DNA of 56,253 nucleotides from Paraburkholderia solitsugae (GTDB taxonomy: Bacteria > Pseudomonadota > Gammaproteobacteria > Burkholderiales > Burkholderiaceae). The notes beneath the pieces are model-generated. The model was not told where the DNA came from and ran no database searches. It saw only the letters and a program-made list of their open reading frames with translations. The position numbers and the translations under genes were made by a program. The DNA lies in the NCBI RefSeq assembly GCF_013177695.1, contig NZ_WOEY01000149.1, forward strand, positions 1-56,253, given 5' to 3'. Shown in pieces: positions 25,463 to 33,885 of this stretch (its first letter is position 1; each line of letters starts with the position of its first letter).

Positions 25463-25615
25463 ATGTTCGCCATCCTCGTACCGACCCTTCAGCAAACGCA
25501 TATCCACAGCGACGCTGCACTCGCACTTCACAGCATCAAGCCGCACTGGCTCGCCGTGTCCTGGCACCGCGTCAAAGCACTCGTCTCGCACTCAGTTTCG
25601 TTTTCAGCTTCGTAA
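25463..25615 (+). CDS. Candidate 50-aa leader ORF, His/Ser-rich
   Basis: ATG at 25463 has a CGGAGAA ribosome site about six nt upstream, 36 nt after the stem-loop. The 50-residue product begins 'MFAILVPTLQQTHIHSD', is rich in His, Ser and Ala, and ends at TAA. It has no recognisable domain. It may be a second leader peptide or a small His-rich protein. The transporter frame begins more than 100 nt later, in a different frame. Confidence 0.4.
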   Translation: MFAILVPTLQQTHIHSDAALALHSIKPHWLAVSWHRVKALVSHSVSFSAS

Positions 25616-25925
25616 TTCCCCACTGTCAGCACCCGTACGCCTTTGCGATCCGCATGCGCCGCCGTCGGTCGATTTCATTCGACGACACGTGCGCTGCGGA
25701 TCCTGAAGGCGCGCCACTGCAATCAACTCACACCTACTCACGCAGTTAAAAACGTCCACTCCAATTAACGTCTCACCGCCACGCAGTGCCGTTCTCGACG
25801 AAGCCCATCTCGGCGACATCAGAGGCGCGCTCGGCACCATCGCGCATCACGACACCGCCCCGCGCACCAATTGGTGGGCGCGCTTCCGCACACTGCTCGC
25901 CATCCTCGGTCCTGGCCTCATCGTA

Positions 25926-27398
25926 ATGGTCGGCGACAACGATGCCGGCGCCTTCGGCACCTACACCCAGGCCGGCCAGAACTACGGCACCACGTCGCTG
26001 TGGACCATGCTGCTGCTCGTGCCCGTCCTCTTCGTCAATCAGGAAATGGTGCTGCGCCTCGGTGCCGTCACCGGTGTCGGCCACGCACGCCTCATCTTCG
26101 AACGCTTCGGCAAGTTCTGGGGTGCGTTCAGCGTTGTCGATCTGTTCATCCTTAACGCGCTGACTATCGTGACCGAGTTCATCGGCATCACGTTCGTCCT
26201 CGACTTCTTCGGCATCTCCAAGATTCTGGGCGTCTGCATTGCCGCGGCGCTAACGATGGCGGCCGTCAGTACGGGCAACTTCAGACGGTTTGAACGCTTC
26301 GCCGTCGTACTGTGCCTCCTGAGCCTGTTGCTGGTGCCGGTGCTGGTGTCGATTCACCCGCCGGTTGGCCAGATGACGCGCGATTTCTTCATTCCGAACT
26401 GGCCTGCCCACTCGAAGCTGAGCGATGTGATGCTGCTCGTCATCGGCATCGTCGGCACGACGGTCGCGCCGTGGCAACTGTTCTTCCAGCAGAGCTACAT
26501 CGTCGACAAGCGCATCACACCACGTTTCATGAAGTACGAAAAGGCCGACCTGTGGATTGGCATTGTGTTCGTGCTGATTGGCGCCGTGGCGATGATTTCA
26601 TTCTGCGCGGCGATGTACGCCGGCAAGCCCGAGTTCGGCAATTTCACGGACGCAGGTGGTGTGATTGCAGGTCTGGAAAAATACGCGGGTCGCACATCCG
26701 CCACGCTCTTCGCGGTGGCACTGCTCGATGCCTGCATCATCGGCGCAGCCGCCGTGTCGCTGTCGACCGCGTACGCGATCGGCGACGTGTTCAAGATTCG
26801 CCACTCGCTGCATCGTCCCGTGTCGGACGCCAAGGGTTTCTATCTCGTCTACTTCGGTATTGTTGCCGCCGCTGCAGCGCTGGTGCTGATTCCCGGTAGC
26901 CCGCTTGGTCTGCTGACTGAAGCCGTGCAAACGCTCGCGGGCGTATTGCTGCCGAGCGCCACCGTATTTTTGCTTCTGCTGTGCAACGACAAGGCTGTGC
27001 TTGGCCCGTGGGTCAACTCGAAGAAACTGAACCTGTTCACGGGCGCCGTTATCTGGGTGCTGGTGATGCTGTCCATCATCCTGACCGCCTCGGTCGTCTA
27101 CCCGGACATCACGGGCGAAACGATTCTGGAAACGCTCGCTGGCGGGACACTGCTGGCAATCTTTGGCTACGCCGCCACGGTCGGGCTTCGCCGACTCCGT
27201 CGCGAAGCCGCGGACGCAGATGTGCAGAAGTATCCGAAGAACGCCCGCGATACGTGGCGCATGCCGCCACTGGATGAGCTGGCGCCGCCGAATCTCACGC
27301 TGTCCAAACGCGTCTGGATGGGCGTGCTGCGCGGCTATCTGATCGTGGCAGTCGCACTCATTGTCGTGAAGGTCGTGCAGATGACTTTGCTGCATTAA
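25926..27398 (+). CDS. Nramp-family divalent metal transporter, non-canonical
   Basis: A membrane protein with about 11 helices, 490 aa from the ATG given. The conserved sequence clearly begins upstream: from about 25785 the same frame reads 'SAVLDEAHLGDIRGALG' and then the first half of TM1 'AILGPGLIVMVGDNDAG'. The frame is open from 25707, but no ATG, GTG or TTG occurs in it before 25926, so the true start is unresolved. The canonical TM1 'DPGN' is 'DNDAG', and the TM6 'MPHN' is 'VAPWQ' (about 26462-26476). Loss of the TM6 methionine is typical of Nramp-related magnesium/manganese transporters. Confidence 0.85.
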   Translation: MVGDNDAGAFGTYTQAGQNYGTTSLWTMLLLVPVLFVNQEMVLRLGAVTGVGHARLIFERFGKFWGAFSVVDLFILNALTIVTEFIGITFVLDFFGISKILGVCIAAALTMAAVSTGNFRRFERFAVVLCLLSLLLVPVLVSIHPPVGQMTRDFFIPNWPAHSKLSDVMLLVIGIVGTTVAPWQLFFQQSYIVDKRITPRFMKYEKADLWIGIVFVLIGAVAMISFCAAMYAGKPEFGNFTDAGGVIAGLEKYAGRTSATLFAVALLDACIIGAAAVSLSTAYAIGDVFKIRHSLHRPVSDAKGFYLVYFGIVAAAAALVLIPGSPLGLLTEAVQTLAGVLLPSATVFLLLLCNDKAVLGPWVNSKKLNLFTGAVIWVLVMLSIILTASVVYPDITGETILETLAGGTLLAIFGYAATVGLRRLRREAADADVQKYPKNARDTWRMPPLDELAPPNLTLSKRVWMGVLRGYLIVAVALIVVKVVQMTLLH

Positions 27399-27539
27399 AT
27401 CAGTACTGCCCGCCTGCTCCCGGTTGTTTCGGTGAGCGGCGGGCAAACGGCCAGCTCCGCCCTACCCACCTCACACGGCTTGACCTGATCCGTCGCGTTG
27501 CGACCGCTCTGGCGTATGCCAGTGACGGCCACGCATGCG

Positions 27540-28016
27540 TCACACCCCTTCCGCCTCGATCGCCGGCTCGCACAGAATCGGAAAGTTGACCGAGTTCGCG
27601 ACATAGCACTTCTCGTGCGCCACGTGATGCAAACGCTCGGCCAGCTCAAGGTCGCCGCCTGCTCGAATGACAACATGCGGGCGTAGAACGATCTGCGAAA
27701 AGCGGCCCTGCTCCGGACTATCGAGCATCGTGCCTTCGGCGTTATCGCGGTAGCTCAAAACAACGATGCCGGCGTCCGAGCAAAGATGCAGATACCAGAG
27801 CTTGTGGCAGGCGCACGCCGAGGCGACCAGCAGATCTTCCGGATTCCACCGGTTCGCATCGCCGAGAAACGCCGCGTCCGATGACCCGGGAATGTCGGGC
27901 TTGCTGCCCGCAGTGATAATATGGTCCCGACCGTATTCACGGTATCCCGAGGTGCCACTGCCGCGGTTGCCTGTCCATTGCACCGATACCGCGTATTTGT
28001 GCTCGCCGTACGCCAT
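27540..28016 (-). CDS. OsmC family protein
   Basis: A 158-aa protein of the OsmC/Ohr superfamily, recognised from 'NPEDLLVASACACHKLWYLHL' near the middle, which contains the first reactive Cys region, and 'HEKCYVANSVNFPIL' near the C-terminus with the second Cys. Such proteins reduce organic or fatty-acid peroxides through a Cys pair. The ATG at 28016 follows AAAGGAG with correct spacing. It is divergent from a GntR regulator that probably controls it. Confidence 0.85.
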   Translation of the reverse strand: MAYGEHKYAVSVQWTGNRGSGTSGYREYGRDHIITAGSKPDIPGSSDAAFLGDANRWNPEDLLVASACACHKLWYLHLCSDAGIVVLSYRDNAEGTMLDSPEQGRFSQIVLRPHVVIRAGGDLELAERLHHVAHEKCYVANSVNFPILCEPAIEAEGV

Positions 28017-28086
28017 GCCCATCTCCTTTGCTGTTGACCCGGAATAGAATTCGCAACGAATACATTCTATATGCGCGCGGCGGTTT

Positions 28087-28096
28087 TGGTATACCA
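28087..28096. promoter_or_regulatory. Palindromic operator, GntR type
   Basis: TGGTATACCA is a perfect 10-bp palindrome between the OsmC gene and the divergent GntR gene. FCD-type GntR regulators commonly bind palindromes with a TGGTATACCA or TTGTATACAA core. It is the likely site through which the regulator controls both genes. Confidence 0.65.
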
Positions 28097-28132
28097 TTAT
28101 TCCAAACGACAATCGGCAACCGACAAAAGCAC

Positions 28133-28774
28133 ATGGACCGCAAACTGGATTCGACGGCCGACGCCATCGCCGTCTCACTACGCGAACTGATCGCAGCCGG
28201 CGAGCTGGAGGACGGTGCGCGGCTGGTCGAGCGCGAACTCGCCGATCGATTCGGAGTGAGCCGGGTGCCGATGAGAGAGGCCATCCAGAAGCTCGAGGGC
28301 GAAGGACTGGTCGAACTCATGCGCAATCGCGGCGCTGTTGTGCGAACCCTCACGGAGTCCGACCTGGACGAGATTTACGGCCTGCGCATGCTGCTCGAAG
28401 GGGACGCGATCTTTCACGCGGTCAAGCGCATGGACAGTGAAACGTTATCGCGCGCCGAACTCGTTCATCGGCTTCTGGGAGATGCCGATACCGAGCAAAG
28501 ACAGGGCGAGCTGAATCGCGAGTTTCATGAGCTGCTGTACCGCCCATGTGCGAACGGCCGGCAATTGAAGGCGATCCGCGAGTTGCGCGCTCAGGTCGAG
28601 CGCTACGAACGATTGCAAAGCACGTTGCTCGCCGACACACCGGCCTTCCAGGACGAGCATCTCAAGATTCTCGAAGCCTGCGAGACCGGAAATGCACGCC
28701 TCGCGCGATCGATGACGGTGGAACATCTCGCGTCGGCGAAGCGCATCGTTCTGCAATTGGTTCGGGCTGACTGA
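28133..28774 (+). CDS. GntR-family (FCD) transcriptional regulator
   Basis: About 213 aa from the ATG at 28133. The N-terminal winged helix contains 'RELADRFGVSRVPMREAIQ' (residues about 33-51), and the FCD domain follows with 'EIYGLRMLLEGDAIFHAV' and 'LNREFHELLYRPCANGR'. It should bind an organic acid or similar ligand. A longer in-frame start at 28028 lies inside the operator region and is unlikely. Its stop codon directly abuts the stop of the convergent secreted-protein gene. Confidence 0.88.
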   Translation: MDRKLDSTADAIAVSLRELIAAGELEDGARLVERELADRFGVSRVPMREAIQKLEGEGLVELMRNRGAVVRTLTESDLDEIYGLRMLLEGDAIFHAVKRMDSETLSRAELVHRLLGDADTEQRQGELNREFHELLYRPCANGRQLKAIRELRAQVERYERLQSTLLADTPAFQDEHLKILEACETGNARLARSMTVEHLASAKRIVLQLVRAD

Positions 28775-29107
28775 CTACTGCTGCCCGAACGCCTTTCCCG
28801 CCACATTCGGTGCGCGCGGATCCGGGTTCATATTCAGGCTGGTGCCGTTCGCGCGCATGTTATTGAGCACCGGGCCCGATCCAATGCTGCCGGTTCCACC
28901 GCTCGTAGTGGAACGGCCCACCGCGCTCACGCCCGGCGTGGGGCTTGGCCCTGCCGCTCCCGTGCCCAAACTCATTCCCTGCCCCGCGCCCGCTCCATTT
29001 GTCCCACCTGCCTGCAATCCGCCCAAGTTTGCCGACTGTGCATAAGCCACGCTCGTCAGACCTGTCACCAGCGCCGCAGTCAACATCGCCTTTGTCAGGA
29101 TTTTCAT
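28775..29107 (-). CDS. Small secreted glycine/serine-rich protein
   Basis: A 110-aa protein with a clear signal peptide ('MKILTKAMLTAALVTGLTSV' then 'AYAQ'). The mature part is low in complexity, rich in Gly, Ser, Ala and Asn, ending 'DPRAPNVAGKAFGQQ'. No domain is recognised; probably a periplasmic or surface small protein. The ATG follows GGAG with good spacing. It is convergent with the GntR gene with no intergenic base. Confidence 0.65.
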   Translation of the reverse strand: MKILTKAMLTAALVTGLTSVAYAQSANLGGLQAGGTNGAGAGQGMSLGTGAAGPSPTPGVSAVGRSTTSGGTGSIGSGPVLNNMRANGTSLNMNPDPRAPNVAGKAFGQQ

Positions 29108-29364
29108 AGCCCACTCCGTCATGCCACCAAATTGACCGACCGATGCTCCCAGCACATCGCCTCGATGCAGAGCAAACGACGTTCGAGAAGGACGCTGGTT
29201 AAAGAGTAAGACTGGCCGCCGGCCACATTTGTTCATCGCTAGAAATCTGAGCGAGCCACACCCCTTCAGCAAGTTGTACAAATGCTTACAAAGCAGCTTG
29301 CGTCTGGCGTACACCGCCCGCGCTGCTGCGGCGTTATTGCAGGCATCTACCCGCGGAGCCCGCA

Positions 29365-30060
29365 ATGAACACAAACCTCACCTCCAGCAATCCGCAACGC
29401 AGCCGCATTCACCCCCTGGTCGCCGGCGCGGCAGTGGCCGTCATCCTTGCGAGCGCCACCGGCATCGCGGCGATGACAGGACTTCTGCCGACCTCGCACG
29501 CCGTTACGGAGCCCGCGCAGCCGGCCGCCCCAGTCGCGGCGCAGATTGCGAGCGCTCCAGTCGCCGCGCCCCAATCGGCTCCGGTTCAGCAAACGGTCCA
29601 GCAAGCCGCGCCGGTACGGCCGCGCGTCCATCACACGCACAGCGCGCCCGCCGCGGACACGCCGAGGTACGCAAACAATCAGGGCTACCAGGCACCGTAT
29701 GAATCCGCACCGGCAAGGCCGGTCGCCGACCCCTATGCGGGCGAAGTCGTCGCGATCAACACGGTGCAGGCGCCTGAGCCGACCACCGGGCTCGGCGCGC
29801 TAGGTGGCGCGGTCGCCGGTGGCCTCGTCGGCAATCAGATTGGCGGCGGACGCGGCAAGATTCTCACCACCATCGCGGGCGTGGTCGGCGGGGGGCTGGC
29901 CGGCAACGGGATCGAACACGCCATGCGCAAGCAGACCACCTATCAGGTTCAGGTGCGCATGCAGGACGGCAGCTACCGCAACTTCAGCTACCCGGCCCAG
30001 CCTGACGTCCAGATCGGCGAGCGGGTCCACGTATCCGGCGATTCGCTGACGGCTTCGTGA
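29365..30060 (+). CDS. Glycine-zipper 2TM domain protein (SlyB-like)
   Basis: A 231-aa protein. An N-terminal membrane anchor ('LVAGAAVAVILASATGIAAM') is followed by an Ala/Pro/Gln-rich linker, then the glycine-zipper segment 'GALGGAVAGGLVGNQIGGGR' and 'IAGVVGGGLAGNGIEH', and a small beta-rich C-terminal domain 'TYQVQVRMQDGSYRNFSYPA'. This is the arrangement of SlyB/PcP-type envelope proteins. It probably spans or lines the periplasm. It lacks a lipobox, having an inner-membrane anchor instead. GGAG lies eight nt before the ATG. Confidence 0.82.
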   Translation: MNTNLTSSNPQRSRIHPLVAGAAVAVILASATGIAAMTGLLPTSHAVTEPAQPAAPVAAQIASAPVAAPQSAPVQQTVQQAAPVRPRVHHTHSAPAADTPRYANNQGYQAPYESAPARPVADPYAGEVVAINTVQAPEPTTGLGALGGAVAGGLVGNQIGGGRGKILTTIAGVVGGGLAGNGIEHAMRKQTTYQVQVRMQDGSYRNFSYPAQPDVQIGERVHVSGDSLTAS

Positions 30061-30069
30061 GGTTTTACG

Positions 30070-30091
30070 CCGGCATCTCACCGGATGCCGG
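30070..30091. terminator. Stem-loop after the glycine-zipper gene
   Basis: CCGGCATC/GATGCCGG, 8 bp with a 6-nt loop, 9 nt after the stop codon. No T-run follows on the plus strand, so terminator function is uncertain. Confidence 0.4.
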
Positions 30092-30115
30092 TTAGCAAAA
30101 ATGTGGGGCTGCGCC

Positions 30116-30166
30116 GTGCGCGTTATGATCAACCGTTACGCCAGAACGGCTGATCATAACGCGCAC
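30116..30166 (+). repeat. Perfect 16-bp inverted repeat abutting the DedA start codon
   Basis: GTGCGCGTTATGATCA (30116-30131) and its exact reverse complement (30151-30166) surround a further CCGTT/AACGG stem. The right arm ends one base before the ATG at 30168. As RNA it would place the start codon at the foot of a very stable hairpin and leave no room for a ribosome site. Confidence 0.85.
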
Positions 30167-30167
30167 G

Positions 30168-32174
30168 ATGGAGCACGCCTACACCCACCTTTTGCACCTG
30201 CTTGCCGGCCATTCGGCATGGACGCTCACGGTCGTCTTCCTGGCTGCGTTCCTGGAATCCATCGCCGTCATCGGTACCTTCATCCCAGGCAGCACGGCCA
30301 TGTTTCTCGCCGGGGCGCTGGTCGGCACGGGCTCGCTGAGCCTCGGCTGGGCGCTCCTGTGGGCGGTGGCGGGCGCCATCGCCGGGGATGGCATAAGCTT
30401 CTGGAGCGGCAAGCGCTACAAGGACAAGATCGTCCAGCTCTGGCCATTCAGCACCCACCCGCAGGTACTCGACGCAGGCCACCGCTTCTTTCAGAAACAG
30501 GGCGCCAAGAGCGTCGTGTTCGCCCGCTTCATCGGACCACTGCGGGCCATCGTGCCCGTGGTGGCGGGCATGCTGGGCATGACGCCGTTGCGTTTCTACG
30601 GGATGAACGTACTGTCGGCGTTGCTATGGGCGCCCGCGCATATCCTGCCGGGCGTGGTATTCGGCGCCTCGGTGCTGCTGGCCGGCGCGGTGTCGTTCCG
30701 TCTCGTCGTCATCATCGCGTTGCTGGCGGGCATCGTCTGGCTGAGCTTTCGCGCGACCCGTTTCCTGCTCTCCCATGCCAGTGCGTGGTCGAGCGCGGCG
30801 GGCCGCTACCTGGGAAACTGGGCTTGCCGCCACCCAGGACCGTTCGGCCGTCTCGCGCGGCGACTGCTGGACCCCGAACAGCCGGATGCCACCAGCATCG
30901 TGGTGACGTCGCTGATCGTGCTGGTGTCGGGCGGGCTCTTCTTCGGGGTTCTCGGCGACGTGATCAGCGGCGATCCGCTGATCAGCGTCGACCTGTCCGT
31001 CTATCACTTCCTGCAATCGGTGCGCACGCCCTGGAGTGACACGGTCCTCGCAGGACTCGCGACGCTCGGCAGCGTCTTCACGCTGACCGCGCTGGTCGCG
31101 ACGGTGGTGGTGTGGATGCTGCTGGAACGGCGTTGGCGCACCATCGGCTACTGGCTCGCCGCGGTCCTGTTTTCCCAATTGCTGATCTTCGCCCTGCAGT
31201 TCGCGATGCACCGCGCGGCGCCCAATGAACTCATGGCCGACGCCTACGTGTTTCCGAGCGATCACGTCGCCGCGACGGTGATCGTCTACGGCTTCCTCGC
31301 GTTCCTGCTCGCGCGACGGGTCGGCACGCTCGGCGGTTTGCTCGTGGCGAGCGCGAGTACAGTCATCGTGATCGTGGTCGCGTTGGCGGGACTTTACTTC
31401 GGCAGGTACTGGGTCTCCGACGCGATCGGCGGCGCCGCGCTCGCGTACATCTGGGTGGCGATCGTCGCGCTGACGGCGATGTTGCGGCATCCGGAAGTGC
31501 CACCGGCACGCGGCTTCATGCCGGTCGTGATTCTGCTGGTGATGCTCGTGAGCGTGGGGGTGCAACTGAGCGTCAATCCACCGGCGCCGCCACCGGACAA
31601 CGCAATGCGCCCGCCGCCCGTGCTGGTCACGCAGGCGCAGTGGACGGTGTCGCTGTGGAAGAGACTGCCATGCTATCGCTCGGATATGGGCGGCGATCGC
31701 AAGGAACCGCTCACCTTGCAATGGGTATCGAGCCGCGATTCGATCAGGGGGCAACTGCGTGCCCAGGGGTGGATCGAGGGCACTGACCTGTCCGCGCACA
31801 GCCTGCTCTCGCTTGCTTCGCCAAACGTCGCGGCGGTGGCGCTGCCGGTGTTGCCGAAGCTGAACAACGGCGTGCCTTCGTCGCTCGTCTTCATGCGCCC
31901 GGGCGAAACCCGCGACGAACGTGACGTCCTGCGCTTCTGGCCGAGCGGCTATGCCGTGGAGAACGGCGCGTCAGCCGCCCCGCTGTGGGTCGGGGCTTTC
32001 GCGCACGAACGGCTCTCCCGCGCATCGTGGCCGATCAACATTCTGCGCGTCGACAGGGAAGCGTCGTCGTTCGATGCCAACACAAAAACGAGTACCGGCC
32101 TCGACGCAGCGCTCGTGGCCACGGTGAGTTGTCATGGCGTGCCGGTGTCGCTGCTGGCCTCTCCGGCGCAATGA
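30168..32174 (+). CDS. DedA-PAP2-LssY fusion protein
   Basis: A 668-aa inner-membrane protein. Residues 1-200 are a DedA/SNARE-associated domain ('FARFIGPLRAIVPVVAGMLGM'-type motif, seen as 'VVFARFIGPLRAIVPVVAGM'). Residues about 240-440 resemble PAP2 phosphatases and about 470-668 are the LssY C-terminal domain. The PAP2 part keeps 'FPSDH' but its third motif reads 'AGLYFGRYWVSD' where family members have an Arg and a nucleophilic His ('AR.YLG.HW.SD'), so phosphatase activity is doubtful. DedA proteins flip or transport phospholipid carriers; the fusion suggests lipid remodelling. Confidence 0.85.
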   Translation: MEHAYTHLLHLLAGHSAWTLTVVFLAAFLESIAVIGTFIPGSTAMFLAGALVGTGSLSLGWALLWAVAGAIAGDGISFWSGKRYKDKIVQLWPFSTHPQVLDAGHRFFQKQGAKSVVFARFIGPLRAIVPVVAGMLGMTPLRFYGMNVLSALLWAPAHILPGVVFGASVLLAGAVSFRLVVIIALLAGIVWLSFRATRFLLSHASAWSSAAGRYLGNWACRHPGPFGRLARRLLDPEQPDATSIVVTSLIVLVSGGLFFGVLGDVISGDPLISVDLSVYHFLQSVRTPWSDTVLAGLATLGSVFTLTALVATVVVWMLLERRWRTIGYWLAAVLFSQLLIFALQFAMHRAAPNELMADAYVFPSDHVAATVIVYGFLAFLLARRVGTLGGLLVASASTVIVIVVALAGLYFGRYWVSDAIGGAALAYIWVAIVALTAMLRHPEVPPARGFMPVVILLVMLVSVGVQLSVNPPAPPPDNAMRPPPVLVTQAQWTVSLWKRLPCYRSDMGGDRKEPLTLQWVSSRDSIRGQLRAQGWIEGTDLSAHSLLSLASPNVAAVALPVLPKLNNGVPSSLVFMRPGETRDERDVLRFWPSGYAVENGASAAPLWVGAFAHERLSRASWPINILRVDREASSFDANTKTSTGLDAALVATVSCHGVPVSLLASPAQ

Positions 32175-32423
32175 GCGGCACGTTGCCAGTCGTCTGCATG
32201 GATGCGCCTGCTCGCCGTATCAATCGGGAAATCGCTCTGCGCTCAATCACTTGGCGGGTTTGGCCAAGACTTGTCCACAAGGATATGAACATTTTCTGTG
32301 GATGACCTGCGCAATACGATCCGGCGAGAAGCGGGAAGGTTAACGGCGACTCGCCAGGCGGCCACGCGCGAGCCGTGCACCACGGTCTTCCATCGGCGTA
32401 CGCAATCGAATCCATAACGGCAA
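32175..32423. other. Intergenic region between the DedA fusion and the porin
   Basis: Convergent gap with no gene recognised. Short frames on either strand have no ribosome site or domain. Confidence 0.4.
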
Positions 32424-32455
32424 CTGGGAGGAGCGCTTCGGTGCGCCCCTCCCAG
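32424..32455 (-). terminator. Strong stem-loop downstream of the porin gene
   Basis: CTGGGAGG pairs with CCTCCCAG (32424-32431 with 32448-32455), and a GCGC/GCGC inner stem closes a short TTCGGT loop. It lies 20 nt after the porin stop. The T-run is poor on both strands, so termination efficiency is unclear, but it would also stabilise the mRNA end. Confidence 0.55.
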
Positions 32456-32475
32456 GAATACCTAGGCAGCCGCCG

Positions 32476-33600
32476 TCAGAACCGCTTTCTGATGCCGATC
32501 ATCGCCGCCGTCGTATTCATACCCGGCGCAACAGGCTGCCCATATTCAATCGACTGATTCATCTTGCCCTTGTTGTCCACATAGCCCACCTGCGCATACA
32601 GCGTGGTGGCCTTGGAAAGACTGTAGTTCGCGCCGAGCACAAATTCAGTCGACTTGTTCGCCGAGTTATTTTCGTCCTTGATGTAATAGACGCCGCTTGT
32701 CACCTCGAACGCCGGCGTGAACCGATAGCCGAGGCCGCCGGAAATCATATCGAAGTTGGTGGTCTTCGGATGCGCGGGATTGCGGCCGTTGCTAAACGAC
32801 GTGCTGACCGAAAAGCCATTGATCGAATACAGCGCGCCGAGGTAGTAGAACCGGTTGTTGTCCAGCCCGGTCGCCACGGTGGTCGGACTGGGATTGGTAT
32901 CGTGCCCGTTGTAATAGGCCGCCGCGAGTTTCAGTCCGTAGTTGTCGTACTGCAAAACCGCCGATTCCCGTGTGCTGCCCTGCGCCTGCCCCGCTACACC
33001 ACCCGGCGCGTATTCGAGGCTGGCGGTCACGCCGCCGAAGTTCGGCGAGGTATAGACGATGGCGTTGTCGTCGAACACCGCCCCGAGCTGTGCGTTCGTG
33101 CTGGTCCCGGGCCAACCCGCAGCGGAATTCATGCTGACCAGCGCGGTAAAGATACTGCCGAAGTAGCCACCCTGGCGCACATCGGTGTAAGCCATCGCGT
33201 AGGTCAGCGGGATAATCTGCCGGCCCATGGTGAGCGACCCGTACGGGCCGGCCAGGCCAACCGACGCCTCCTGATTGAATTGCGCCGCCGCGCCAGCGGT
33301 ACCGCTCAACCCAAACTTGCCACTTGTACTGTCAAACGCACCTTGCAATTTGAAGTTGGTTTTCCATCCGCCGCCCAAGTCTTCCGTTCCCTTAAACCCG
33401 AGCATGCTGGTATAAATACCGCCGTTCGCCATTTTGAAAAGGTGGCCGGTATTCGGCGCGGCGGGACTGTACGAAGCCGCTGCCGTACTCTGATAAAGCA
33501 ACCCCGTATCCACTGCCCCATACATTGTTACCGACGATTGTGCATGCACAGTAGTACCAACTGTTGCCACTGCGATTGCAACTGCAAAACCTCTTTTCAT
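32476..33600 (-). CDS. Gram-negative trimeric porin (OmpC/Omp38-like)
   Basis: A 374-aa outer-membrane porin of the betaproteobacterial type. The signal peptide 'MKRGFAVAIAVATVGTTVHA' is cleaved before 'QSSVTMYGAVDTGL', the standard mature start in Burkholderia. The C-terminus is 'MIGIRKRF', ending in the aromatic residue needed for BAM insertion. It forms a general diffusion channel. GGAG precedes the ATG at 33600. It is the most downstream gene of the sulfatase cluster in the same direction and may admit the substrate, though it has its own 285-nt upstream region. Confidence 0.92.
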   Translation of the reverse strand: MKRGFAVAIAVATVGTTVHAQSSVTMYGAVDTGLLYQSTAAASYSPAAPNTGHLFKMANGGIYTSMLGFKGTEDLGGGWKTNFKLQGAFDSTSGKFGLSGTAGAAAQFNQEASVGLAGPYGSLTMGRQIIPLTYAMAYTDVRQGGYFGSIFTALVSMNSAAGWPGTSTNAQLGAVFDDNAIVYTSPNFGGVTASLEYAPGGVAGQAQGSTRESAVLQYDNYGLKLAAAYYNGHDTNPSPTTVATGLDNNRFYYLGALYSINGFSVSTSFSNGRNPAHPKTTNFDMISGGLGYRFTPAFEVTSGVYYIKDENNSANKSTEFVLGANYSLSKATTLYAQVGYVDNKGKMNQSIEYGQPVAPGMNTTAAMIGIRKRF

Positions 33601-33885
33601 TTTGTCTCCTTGGAGTACCTGATCCTGCGTCCACGTGGCAACCAGAAATTTCTGTGCTGCATCACTTTATAAAACCAGCAACCTGCGAGACTCGTGGTCA
33701 GCAGTCAACCGGCGAACGGCTTGTGTAAGCCGCTCATCAGCTCTCAACGGGCAGTGCCACATGACAGATCGTCAAGGCACCGCGGTCCAATACGCGCCTG
33801 AAGTCGTTCGCGTCAGCCGTATCGGATGGTCATTCAAACCGGACGTCCCGCCGCGATCGTCGGGCGAGACATCACGGGTTTGGCG
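33601..33885. other. Region upstream of the porin gene
   Basis: A 285-bp stretch that should contain the porin promoter. I did not find a clear -35/-10 pair or repeat. Confidence 0.4.

Noticed and set aside
25654..25749. -1 frameshift joining a 31-codon frame to the Nramp coding region
   Set aside because: A run of A residues at the junction is suggestive, but the upstream ATG has no ribosome site and there is no clear slippery heptamer. Kept only as an alternative explanation.
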